The notes: generated by a model from the letters alone, not told the origin. Shown: positions 1 to 6,684, counted from the first letter of the stretch. The stretch is DNA of 12,913 bases from Comamonadaceae bacterium (GCA_947460065.1 CANHGF010000034.1:1-12913); one strand, 5' to 3'. Program-made: numbers and translations.

Positions 1-150
1 CAGAGCGCGGGCCTGGCGCTCAAGCGAGTCAACCTGAATCGGCGACTTCGCTTGCTCGGTGTGCGTGTGGGCTCTCTGATCAAGGTCGATCAGGAGAGCC
101 CTGCCCAAGAAGCAGGACAGCCGCATCCGCTGCAGACCCGCCTGCTGTGA
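1..150 (+). CDS. dinB: DNA polymerase IV (DinB-like), C-terminal end only
   Basis: Frame 1 is open from the left edge to a TGA at 148-150, giving the last 49 residues of a protein that begins outside the window. The segment RRLRLLGVRVGSL matches the end of the little-finger domain of Y-family translesion polymerases, where an 'R.LRLLGVRV..L' strand is a hallmark of DinB. The tail ends PLQTRLL; its QTRLL resembles the pentapeptide (roughly QLxLF) by which such polymerases bind the beta sliding clamp, and it sits where that motif is normally found. The expected role is error-prone DNA synthesis past lesions in the cytoplasm. The catalytic palm is outside the window, so UmuC or ImuB-type relatives cannot be fully excluded, but the LLGVRV segment favours DinB. 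The gene converges on the ATP-grasp gene, with 56 bases between the two stop codons. Confidence 0.72.
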   Translation, partial: QSAGLALKRVNLNRRLRLLGVRVGSLIKVDQESPAQEAGQPHPLQTRLL

Positions 151-159
151 TGAGCTTGG

Positions 160-210
160 CTGAGCCATCCCTGCTGTAGGGGCCTGAAGGCCGCTCGCCA
201 GAGGGCTCAG
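160..210. terminator. Possible weak convergent terminator between dinB and the ATP-grasp gene
   Basis: The short gap between the convergent genes holds CTGAGCC at 160-166 and its exact complement GGCTCAG at 204-210, the latter overlapping the stop codon of the minus-strand gene. Inside lies a small GGCC-TGAA-GGCC hairpin at 181-192. No U-tract follows on either strand, so this may only be a weak or Rho-assisted end point. Confidence 0.25.
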
Positions 211-1532
211 GTGGGCGTGACGAACACCGGCGCAAAACCACCACCTTCGCTGCGGAAATTGGTGGTCTGCCCCTCATAAAGGCGCGCGGTGAACAACTGC
301 ACCTGGCCGGCGTAGGCATAGGCGCGGACATCGGCCTTGAGTGCCTTGCGCTCATCTCCGATCATCACAATGCGCTGGCTGGGCGCAATCAAGGCCTGCG
401 CCACGTAGGATGACTGGCAAATGTGTGTCCAGGTCTTGTGGGTCAGCTTGTCACCTCGGTAAGCCGCCTTGGACCCATATCCTGCGAGCGGCTTGAAGAA
501 GTACTGCTTGCGTTGGGCCCACAAGTGCTCGGCGTTGTCGGCCGTCAGCAGCAGTGTGGTCGGGACCACCAGGGCCAGCACCTCGCGCATCTGCGCAGAC
601 AGTCCAAGGCGCTGTAAGAAATCGGGATCGCTCAGCGCCACCAGGTGGCGCTTGTTGGCCTGCAATGCATGCGCTTGTGGGCCTGGCGTGAACACGCAGG
701 CCTGGCTGGCCCAGGCTTGGCGCAAATGGGCGTGCTCGGGCCGACTGAGCTCGAAATCGGTCAGCCGCAGGTAGACCATGTCCACGCGGCGGCCTTGGTG
801 CTGCAGCTGGTCCTCGGTCCAGCTCAATTCATGGGGCGCGACGATCTCGGCAACGATGCCGGCACGCCTGAACAGGTCTTGAAACAGCAAGAACTCCGGG
901 TACAGGTACTGGTGCTTCGGGTCCTCGTCAACGATGACCAGCAGACGCAGCGCGCCCGCAGCCGGCAACCAGGGCTCGTCAGGCCGCTGCCGCGCCCATT
1001 CCTGGGCAAACATCTCGAGCCACTGCGACTCCATCGCGCCCAGATCGGTGGCCGTACGCATCCAGGTGCGCGCCGCATCGCAGCAGGCGTGCTGGGCCCG
1101 CGCCAAAGCCAGACTGAGCATGGCACCGCCTGCATTGGTGTTGATCTCAATCAGCCGGGGGCCCGCCTCGGTGAGATGAAAGTCATAGCCCATGAACACC
1201 CCCCGCGGCCCCTGGGCCATGCGGACCAACTGCGGGTCCTGCGACAGGGCGTAGCCTTGCCAGGCCGGCAAGCTCATCACTTCACTGAGCACCTGTACCG
1301 CCTGCCGCATAGCCTGCAACTCAGAGTCGCTGACGAACAGCCCGCAGTTGGAAAACAGATGCGCATGGGTGTCCTGCCAGTGCGGCCACCAATCGGCCAG
1401 CACCGACTCGGCCTGCAGGGCCTGGGCCAGCGCCGCCTTGTCGATTGAAAAACAAGTGCAGCTCTGATTGAACTGCCGGGCAAAGGAGCGAATGGCGTCC
1501 ATGGCCACCATGGTAAGCCGGACTCGCTGCAC
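207..1532 (-). CDS. Circularly permuted ATP-grasp ligase of unknown substrate
   Basis: I do not recognise a named gene, but a 441-residue protein shows ATP-grasp motifs. Residues 111-135 (GYDFHLTE..PRLIEINTNAGG) resemble the C-terminal ATP-grasp segment that carries the Mg-binding E-x-N. Residues 195-295 look like a pre-ATP-grasp Rossmann-like domain (VDMVYLRLTDFEL, then FTPGPQAHALQANKRHL). Residues 345-360 (FFKPLAGYGSKAAYRG) look like the nucleotide-binding lysine and glycine-rich loop. Residues 399-436 (KADVRAYAYAGQVQ, then RLYEGQTTNFRSEGGGFAPV) correspond to the DxR and N..GGG part. In glutathione synthetase GshB the E-x-N segment comes last; here it comes first. The likely chemistry is ATP-dependent carboxylate-amine ligation through an acyl phosphate in the cytoplasm. 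No signal peptide or membrane segment is seen. The start is uncertain: GTG at 1532, ATG at 1511 or ATG at 1502, none with a good ribosome site. It lies 34 bases after queF and probably shares its transcript. Confidence 0.7.
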   Translation of the reverse strand: MQRVRLTMVAMDAIRSFARQFNQSCTCFSIDKAALAQALQAESVLADWWPHWQDTHAHLFSNCGLFVSDSELQAMRQAVQVLSEVMSLPAWQGYALSQDPQLVRMAQGPRGVFMGYDFHLTEAGPRLIEINTNAGGAMLSLALARAQHACCDAARTWMRTATDLGAMESQWLEMFAQEWARQRPDEPWLPAAGALRLLVIVDEDPKHQYLYPEFLLFQDLFRRAGIVAEIVAPHELSWTEDQLQHQGRRVDMVYLRLTDFELSRPEHAHLRQAWASQACVFTPGPQAHALQANKRHLVALSDPDFLQRLGLSAQMREVLALVVPTTLLLTADNAEHLWAQRKQYFFKPLAGYGSKAAYRGDKLTHKTWTHICQSSYVAQALIAPSQRIVMIGDERKALKADVRAYAYAGQVQLFTARLYEGQTTNFRSEGGGFAPVFVTPT

Positions 1533-1566
1533 GCGCTCAGCTCAGCCGGCTACAAGCGCGCGCGAA

Positions 1567-2421
1567 CTACTGCCGGGCAGTACGCACCGCCGTTGGCAAA
1601 GCCTGCGGATGGCTGGTGCGAAACGGGTTGATGTCCAAGCCGCCGCGCCGGGTGTAGCGGGCATAAACCGAAAGGCGACTTGGTTTGCAGCGACTCCAAA
1701 CATCCATGAAGATGCGCTCGACGCACTGCTCGTGAAACTCATGGTGGTTTCGAAAACTCACCAGGTAGCGCAAAAGGCCGCCCTGCTCAATCTGCGGGCC
1801 GCTGTAGCTGATCTGCACGCTGCCCCAGTCGGGCTGGCCGGTGACCAGGCAGTTGCTCTTGAGCAAACGGCTGGTGAGGACTTCGCTGACGGGCTGCTCT
1901 TCAAATGCGGCCGAGAGCAGCTCAGGCGCAGGCGTGTAATGCTCGCAGTCAATGTCCAGCCGGTCCAGGCTCAGTCCGTCAAGCTCTTCAATGGCCTGGC
2001 GGTCAAAGTCCTCGGGCGCGATCAATTTGACGCCCACCGAGCTCGAAGCGGGTTCAGAGCCCTCGGTGCTCCACAGCGCCTGGCCCAGGTCGGTCTTCAA
2101 GTGGGCCAACACCTCGGCAGCATCGGCAAAGCGGCTGTTGCTGAAGCTGCCCAGATAGAGCTTGAGGGATGTGCTTGCAATAATGTTGTGGCTCTCGCAG
2201 GGCACCACCAGCTTCGCCAGCGCCACCTGCGGCTTGCCGCGCAAGTTAAGCCAGCTCAACTCATAGGCGGTCCACAGATCGGCACCCATAAAAGGCGGTG
2301 AGGCGGTGATTCCGATCTCCTGCCGCTTGGGCGCACGCGGCAGAGGGAACAAGAGGCTGGGCTCGTATTGGTCGGGGTAGGCCGAGGTCTTGCCCAGGGC
2401 CGATTGTTCGGGCGTGTTCAT
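1567..2421 (-). CDS. queF: NADPH-dependent 7-cyano-7-deazaguanine reductase (QueF, long E. coli type)
   Basis: The 284-residue product matches the long, two-half QueF form (E. coli 282), which reduces preQ0 nitrile to preQ1 amine with two NADPH in queuosine tRNA synthesis. [13 protein letters not shown] places the thioimide-forming Cys at 191 and the acid Asp at 198. [16 protein letters not shown] gives Phe229, His230 and Glu231, equivalent to E. coli Phe228, His229 and Glu230. The C-terminal [19 protein letters not shown] is also typical. The QueF signature, normally ESKSFKLY, reads ASTSLKLY at residues 82-89, so the glutamate equivalent to E. coli Glu89 is Ala82 and the motif lysine is Thr84; activity may be altered. 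The ATG at 2421 begins a family-like N-terminus. The gene follows the prolyl-hydroxylase-like gene by 42 bases and precedes the ATP-grasp gene by 34. No other queuosine gene is in the window. Confidence 0.93.
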   Translation of the reverse strand: MNTPEQSALGKTSAYPDQYEPSLLFPLPRAPKRQEIGITASPPFMGADLWTAYELSWLNLRGKPQVALAKLVVPCESHNIIASTSLKLYLGSFSNSRFADAAEVLAHLKTDLGQALWSTEGSEPASSSVGVKLIAPEDFDRQAIEELDGLSLDRLDIDCEHYTPAPELLSAAFEEQPVSEVLTSRLLKSNCLVTGQPDWGSVQISYSGPQIEQGGLLRYLVSFRNHHEFHEQCVERIFMDVWSRCKPSRLSVYARYTRRGGLDINPFRTSHPQALPTAVRTARQ

Positions 2422-2463
2422 GCTGGGTATTGTCGCGCCGGCAGCGCCTTGGCGATCAAGGAC

Positions 2464-3360
2464 TTACTCAAACCGGCCTTCGCGCAGCCATTTGGTGGCA
2501 ATCCATTTCTCGCCCCGCAGCACCGGCGCACCGGCATGCAGGGAGTGACTCGACGGATCGGGCCGGCTGTAATTGAAAAACACCGCGTTGCCACGCACCG
2601 GCAGACATTCAAATTGCGCATCCGGAAAAACGGTGGCGCCGCCCGCTTCGGGCTCATTGAGGTAGATCACCACCGTGGCCACCCTTTGCCCGCCTCGGCG
2701 CAAGATGGTCGGTGTACCCGGCTCCAGCGGATCGAAATAGTCGTAATGCGGCTTGTACTCAGCACCGGGGGCATAGCGCAGGATCTGCAGGCCTTCGCCG
2801 TTTTCCACCGGCCAGTCGAGCAGGCGGGCCAGGCGCTGCTCGATGCGGGCAATCAGCTCGGTTTCGCCGCGCTCGAAAAACATGCCTTGGCTGGTGCGGT
2901 CTATGTTTTCTTCCTCGCCGCCGGTCTTGACCGAGACGGTCAGCGAGCGCTGCAGGCGCGGCCGCGCGGCCTCAATCAGGGCTTCGCACTCCTGGGTGTC
3001 GAGCAACTGCCCCAGCACAATCACCTCAGGCTGATGCATCACCGCCAACGCTTGCACCTTGCGATCGCCGGCATCGAGCCAGGCCTGCTCGCCTGCCCCC
3101 AGCGGCCAGGGCACTGGCCGTTCGGGCTGGGCAGTTGATAAAGTCGATGAAGTCGCCGAAGCGGTCTGGGGCGCCCCCTCGACCCCTGCCGGCTTGAGCC
3201 CCACCCACTGGCAGGCGGCCAGATGCTCCCAGCCGGCATCGCGCAGCGAGCGGTAAAGGCTCAGGTCGTCAAAGCCGGCCGCGCGCTGCTCGGCCAGCCA
3301 CTGCTCAACGCTGGGCCCTGCAGAGTGGGAAATGCTGTCCTGGGTAGTGCTATTGCTCAT
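2464..3360 (-). CDS. Prolyl 4-hydroxylase-like Fe(II)/2-oxoglutarate dioxygenase
   Basis: The 298-residue protein ends in a P4H-type double-stranded beta-helix domain, roughly residues 110-293. The iron triad is visible: HYD at 206-208 (His206, Asp208) and the distal His275 in SLHAG. Lys285 in GEKWIATKW would bind the 2-oxoglutarate carboxylate. RYAPGAEYKPHYDYF, YLNEPEAGGATVFP and VRGNAVFFNY are classic segments of this family. The expected reaction is O2- and 2-oxoglutarate-dependent hydroxylation, perhaps of prolyl residues; the target is unknown. Residues 17-55 form a separate helical N-terminal element (VEQWLAEQRAAGF..LYRSLRDAGW), joined by a Ser/Thr/Pro-rich linker at about 60-85. There is no secretion signal, so it is probably cytosolic. 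The ATG at 3360 has an AAAGGGG stretch about ten bases upstream. It is the first gene of a likely P4H-queF-ATP-grasp unit, with yaaA ending 98 bases upstream. Confidence 0.88.
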   Translation of the reverse strand: MSNSTTQDSISHSAGPSVEQWLAEQRAAGFDDLSLYRSLRDAGWEHLAACQWVGLKPAGVEGAPQTASATSSTLSTAQPERPVPWPLGAGEQAWLDAGDRKVQALAVMHQPEVIVLGQLLDTQECEALIEAARPRLQRSLTVSVKTGGEEENIDRTSQGMFFERGETELIARIEQRLARLLDWPVENGEGLQILRYAPGAEYKPHYDYFDPLEPGTPTILRRGGQRVATVVIYLNEPEAGGATVFPDAQFECLPVRGNAVFFNYSRPDPSSHSLHAGAPVLRGEKWIATKWLREGRFE

Positions 3361-3391
3361 GATCTCGACGCCCCTTTGCCAGTATCGGCTG

Positions 3392-3425
3392 GCGCACGGC
3401 AGGCCGAGTCACCTCGGCCCTGCGC
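3392..3425 (-). terminator. Inverted repeat between yaaA and the P4H gene
   Basis: GGCCGAG (3402-3408) and CTCGGCC (3413-3419) form a perfect 7-bp stem with a TCAC loop, and outer GCGCA/TGCGC arms (3392-3396, 3421-3425) can extend it imperfectly. It lies just after the yaaA stop on the transcribed strand. There is no U-tract, so it could be a weak terminator, a transcript-stabilising hairpin or an operator. Confidence 0.35.
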
Positions 3426-3458
3426 AGATGTATCGGTCTGTAGCAGCTCAGCCTTGAC

Positions 3459-4238
3459 TCATGCACCGTCCTGCCGCCGTCTGAAAACCAAGCGACCCGG
3501 CTGCGAGACCTCGGGCGCGTAGGCATAGCCTTCGCGGTCGAAGCGCTCGAGCTTTTTGACCGAATCGACCTTCTTTTCGATCGCATAGCGCGCCATCAGG
3601 CCACGGGCGCGCTTGGCCATGAAACTGATGATCTTGTACTTGCCGGCCCTGTACTCCTCGAACACGCACTGCACCACCGGCAGTTGCAGCGTCTTGAGAT
3701 CGACCGCCTTGAAATACTCCTCGCTGGCCAGGTTAACGATCAGCGGCTGGGGCTGCGACTGCGCCCGCTGCCTGAGGTACTCGGCGATACGCGGCCCCCA
3801 GAACTGATAGAGATTTTTGCCGCGGGCATTGGGCAAGGCGGTGCCCATTTCTAGGCGATAGGGCTGCATCCAGTCCATCGGGCGCAGCACCCCGTACAGA
3901 CCACTGAGGATGCACAGATGCTCCTGCGCCCACTCCAGCTGCGCTGGCTTGAGGCTGCGCGCATCGAGCCCCTCGTACACATCGCCGTTAAAGGCCAGCA
4001 CCGCCTGGCGCGAGTTGATCGCGGTGAATTTGGGCCGCCACGCCTCATAACGAGCGGTATTGAGACCGGCCAAGGCATCCGAGAGATCCATCAGTTCGGC
4101 AATCTGCTGGGGCGAGCGCTGGCGCAGCAGATCGATGAGTTCGCTGGACTGGTCGACGAAGCCCGGCAGGCTGTGCGGCAGGTCGGCCAAGGCAGATTCA
4201 TAGTCCAAAGACTTGGCAGGCGAGAGCAAAAAAAGCAT
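3459..4238 (-). CDS. yaaA: Peroxide stress protein YaaA (DUF328/UPF0246)
   Basis: The 259-residue product aligns along its whole length with E. coli YaaA (258 residues). Recognisable blocks are the N-terminal MLFLLSPAKSLDY, FNGDVYEGL, ILSGLYGVLRPMDWMQPYRLEMG (split: ILSGLYGVLRP, then MDWMQPYRLEMG), GKNLYQFWG, VNLASEEYFKAV and KIISFMAKRARGLMARY. YaaA limits intracellular iron and oxidative DNA damage during hydrogen peroxide stress in E. coli and has a DNA-binding fold; the exact biochemical activity is not settled. The start is set at ATG 4238 because the family begins at this MLxLLSPAK sequence; a longer reading from TTG 4271 adds only a non-conserved stretch. No convincing ribosome site precedes the ATG, so the message may be nearly leaderless or weakly translated. 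In E. coli the gene is under OxyR control; I see no clear OxyR site in the 98-base upstream gap. Confidence 0.93.
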   Translation of the reverse strand: MLFLLSPAKSLDYESALADLPHSLPGFVDQSSELIDLLRQRSPQQIAELMDLSDALAGLNTARYEAWRPKFTAINSRQAVLAFNGDVYEGLDARSLKPAQLEWAQEHLCILSGLYGVLRPMDWMQPYRLEMGTALPNARGKNLYQFWGPRIAEYLRQRAQSQPQPLIVNLASEEYFKAVDLKTLQLPVVQCVFEEYRAGKYKIISFMAKRARGLMARYAIEKKVDSVKKLERFDREGYAYAPEVSQPGRLVFRRRQDGA

Positions 4239-4270
4239 GGCGCAGGCAAAAACGTGCAGGAAAGCCGACA

Positions 4271-4286
4271 ATTATGGGTCAGACCC
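4271..4286 (-). promoter_or_regulatory. Candidate yaaA -10 box with an adjoining GGGTC-A-GACCC palindrome
   Basis: In the 98-base divergent gap between yaaA and the flavin oxidoreductase gene, the minus strand carries CATAAT (plus 4271-4276), five of six matches to a sigma-70 -10 box, about 33 bases before the yaaA ATG. No good -35 box lies at the right distance. The palindrome GGGTC-A-GACCC (4276-4286) abuts and overlaps the edge of this -10 and could be an operator or a remnant of a dispersed repeat. Confidence 0.3.
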
Positions 4287-4336
4287 CAAGTCCCCATCGG
4301 GTGGCGTCCATCGCTGCCGATCACCCCTGCTGCGCC

Positions 4337-5461
4337 GTGAGTCATCTTTTTTCCCCATATAGCTTCCAAGCCCCAGCGGGCCCGCTGACCTTGCCCAACC
4401 GCATCGTCATCGCCCCCATGTGCCAATACGCCAGCCAAGAGGGCCAGGCCAATGACTGGCATCTGGCGCACTGGACCCAGTTGCTCAACAGCGGCGCTGG
4501 CATGCTGACCCTGGAGGCCACCGCTGTCAGCCGCGAAGGGCGAATTACCCCGGGCTGCTTGGGCCTGTGGGACGATGCCACTGCGGCCGCCCTCCAAGAC
4601 AATTTACAGCGAGCGCGCCGTCTGGCCCCACCGATGCCGGTGTGCATACAACTCGGGCACGCCGGGCGCAAAGCCTCCAGCGAGGTGCCCTGGCGCGGCG
4701 GTCAGCTGATCGCGCTTGACCAAGGTGGCTGGCAGCCATGGGGACCGAGCCCACTGCCGCAATTGCCGCAAGAGGCGCCGCCACAAGCACTCAGCCTGGA
4801 GGGCATCGCTCAGGTGCGGGCCGACTTTGCGACCGCTGCACGGCGCAGCGCAGAGATCGGCATCGACGCCATCGAGCTGCACGCGGCCCATGGCTACCTG
4901 CTGCACCAGTTTCTATCGCCGCTGGCCAATCAGCGCCAGGACGCCTATGGCGGCTCGTACGAGAACCGCATACGCCTGACCCTGGAGGTGTTCGACGATG
5001 TGCGCCTCGCCTTCGGCGGCACCCTGGGCGTGCGCCTGTCAGGCACCGACTGGGTCGACGGCGGCTGGAGCATTGACGAAACCGCCGAACTGGCCCGCCG
5101 CCTCAAGGACCGGGGCGCGCAATTCGTTCACATCAGCTCGGGCGGCGTCTCGCCGCTGCAAAAGATTGCGCTTGGCCCCGAATACCAGGTGCCCCTGGCC
5201 AAGGCGGTGCGCGAGCGCTCGGGCCTGGCCACCTTCGCGGTGGGCCTGATCACCGACGCCCAGCAGGCCGAGGCGGTGCTGGCGCGCGGCGATGCCGATC
5301 TGGTCGCCCTGGCCCGAGCCTTCCTCTACAACCCACGCTGGGGCTGGAGCGCCGCGGCTGCCCTCAAGGGGCAGGTTCAAGCCCATCCCCCCTACTGGCG
5401 TTGTCTGCCCAAAGAGGCCGGGCCGATCTTTGGCCCGGATGCTCGCATCGGCATGCGCTGA
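4337..5461 (+). CDS. Old Yellow Enzyme family NAD(P)H:flavin oxidoreductase (YqjM/XenA-like)
   Basis: This 374-residue TIM-barrel flavoprotein would use FMN and NAD(P)H to reduce activated C=C bonds or similar electrophiles in the cytoplasm. NRIVIAPMCQYAS contains the redox-tuning Cys29 and Tyr31 typical of the YqjM/XenA class. IQLGHAGRKAS is an FMN-contact segment, and ELHAAHGYLLHQFLSP provides the His182/His185 pair that binds the substrate carbonyl. DAYGGSYENRIRL, VRLSGTDW, FAVGLI and ALARAFLYNP complete the family pattern, and length is normal. The start is chosen at GTG 4337 because homologues begin 'MSxLFxPF'; an ATG at 4274 with an AGGAAAG upstream would add 21 residues that do not look like part of the family, so the choice is not certain. 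It is followed 31 bases later by a Bug receptor and probably shares its transcript, hinting at a role in catabolism of an imported compound. Confidence 0.93.
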   Translation: MSHLFSPYSFQAPAGPLTLPNRIVIAPMCQYASQEGQANDWHLAHWTQLLNSGAGMLTLEATAVSREGRITPGCLGLWDDATAAALQDNLQRARRLAPPMPVCIQLGHAGRKASSEVPWRGGQLIALDQGGWQPWGPSPLPQLPQEAPPQALSLEGIAQVRADFATAARRSAEIGIDAIELHAAHGYLLHQFLSPLANQRQDAYGGSYENRIRLTLEVFDDVRLAFGGTLGVRLSGTDWVDGGWSIDETAELARRLKDRGAQFVHISSGGVSPLQKIALGPEYQVPLAKAVRERSGLATFAVGLITDAQQAEAVLARGDADLVALARAFLYNPRWGWSAAAALKGQVQAHPPYWRCLPKEAGPIFGPDARIGMR

Positions 5462-5492
5462 TCACAAAAACACCCTTCAAAAGAGACTTTCT

Positions 5493-6470
5493 ATGACCCT
5501 GACCCTCCAAACCCTGACCCGCCTGGTGGCAACTGGCCTGATCGCCCTGAGCCCAACCGTGTTCGCGCAAAGCTTCCCGAGCAAGCCTTTGAATCTGATC
5601 GTGCCCAACCCACCGGGTGGGCTGGTCGACACCTCGGCCCGGCTGGTGGGCGATGCTCTGGCCAAGGTGATGAACCAATCGGTGGTGATCGACAACAAAC
5701 CTGGCGGCAGCGGCAACCTGGCTTACAGCCTGGTGGCACGGCAAGCTGCTAAGGACGGTCATACCCTGCTGGTGTCCTACTCGGGCTACCACATCGCCAA
5801 TCCCATCATGATGGACAAACTGCCCTGGGATCTCAAGGAACTGACCCCCATCGGCTTGGTGACGGTCGCCACCAATGTGGTGGCGGTGCATCCATCCGTG
5901 CCGGTGAGCAACCTCAAGGAGTTCATCGCCTACGCCAAGGCCAACCCAGGCAAGCTCAACTATGCCTCGCAGGGCAATGGCTCGGTCTCACACATCGGCA
6001 CCGAGATCTTCAAGCAGTACACCGGCGCCGGTATGACCCATGTGCCTTACAAGGGCTCGGGCCAGGCCATCGCTGACGTGCTGGCCGGACAGGTCCAGGT
6101 CTTCATCACCACCCCGCCCTCGGTCATGCAGCATGTCCAGTCCGGCAAGCTCAAGGCCCTGGCTGTGACCGGCAAGAGCCGCCACCCTGGCATGCCGCAG
6201 GTGCCCACCATCAGCGAGGCCGGTCTGGCCAACTTTGAGCTGGAGTCCTGGGTGGCGATTTACGCGCCCGCTGGCGTGCCCGCACCGGTGCTGCAAAAGC
6301 TCAGCGCCGACCTCAAGCGCGCCATGGAGCTGCCCGAAATCCGCCAGAGGGCCGACGCTGCCGGCATCGAGGTGCGTTTCCTGCCGCCGGCCGACACCAC
6401 CCGCCTTCTTGAGCGCGAAACCGTCGACTGGACCAAGGCGATCAAGGCCGCCAAGATCACGATGGATTGA
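5493..6470 (+). CDS. Bug-family periplasmic solute receptor (TctC type), first copy
   Basis: The 325-residue product starts with a Sec signal peptide (MTLTLQTLTRLVATGLIALS, then PTVFA-QSFPSK) with predicted cleavage after Ala25. The mature part has Bug hallmarks: KPLNLIVPNPPGGLVDTSAR at 31-50, VIDNKPGGSGNLA at 65-77, the VPYKGSGQAIADVLAGQV segment at 184-201, and KLKALAVTGKSRHPGMPQVPT at 219-239. Bug proteins bind carboxylates or related small molecules in the periplasm, usually for tripartite tricarboxylate transporters but often encoded as orphans. No TctA/TctB membrane genes are present here. The ATG at 5493 has AAGAGA about seven bases upstream. Placement directly after the flavin oxidoreductase suggests a shared substrate pathway, but the ligand cannot be read from sequence. 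Bug proteins also occur as signalling receptors. Confidence 0.94.
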   Translation: MTLTLQTLTRLVATGLIALSPTVFAQSFPSKPLNLIVPNPPGGLVDTSARLVGDALAKVMNQSVVIDNKPGGSGNLAYSLVARQAAKDGHTLLVSYSGYHIANPIMMDKLPWDLKELTPIGLVTVATNVVAVHPSVPVSNLKEFIAYAKANPGKLNYASQGNGSVSHIGTEIFKQYTGAGMTHVPYKGSGQAIADVLAGQVQVFITTPPSVMQHVQSGKLKALAVTGKSRHPGMPQVPTISEAGLANFELESWVAIYAPAGVPAPVLQKLSADLKRAMELPEIRQRADAAGIEVRFLPPADTTRLLERETVDWTKAIKAAKITMD

Positions 6471-6532
6471 GGGGGGCGCGGAGCAGTCCGCTGCTGCCGG
6501 TCTGGTTCGTGAGCGCTTGCGGTCTGGCAGCT

Positions 6533-6549
6533 TTTGCGCAAAGCGCAAA
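6533..6549. terminator. Hairpin in the convergent gap after the first Bug gene
   Basis: TTTGCGC (6533-6539) and GCGCAAA (6543-6549) form a perfect 7-bp stem with a three-base AAA loop, 63 bases after the Bug stop codon. A long U-tract is absent. It is the best hairpin candidate for ending the flavin oxidoreductase/Bug transcript in the 214-base gap before the convergent DUF3501 gene. Confidence 0.35.
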
Positions 6550-6583
6550 GCGCTAGCAGCCCCCAAGAAGGCATATCCGCACA

Positions 6584-6629
6584 CCGCGCCTGCTAAGCGC
6601 GGACAACAGCCGCGCTTGATAAGGCGCCG
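6584..6629. repeat. Two similar GC-rich dyads in tandem
   Basis: CCGCGC-CTGCTAA-GCGCGG (6584-6602) is a perfect 6-bp inverted repeat. A related unit starting CCGCGCTTGATAAGG begins 26 bases later, at 6610, with imperfect symmetry (GCGCTT/AAGGCGC). They lie in the convergent gap and may contribute to transcription end points for the DUF3501 message. They are too short and too GC-rich to exclude chance. Confidence 0.25.
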
Positions 6630-6684
6630 CATCGTGCCGGGGCGGCGCTCCCACAAAATGGAAGGCCACACCGCCGCCGCAGGC

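Noticed and set aside
645..3138. Plus-strand open frames of 250-280 codons at 645-1448, 1468-2301 and 2368-3138
   Set aside because: All are antisense to the ATP-grasp, queF and P4H genes, with compositional bias and no domains.
5292..5492. An N-terminal extension of the first Bug protein overlapping the flavin oxidoreductase gene
   Set aside because: The signal peptide starts at ATG 5493 with AAGAGA upstream; the extension is a shadow of the oxidoreductase frame.
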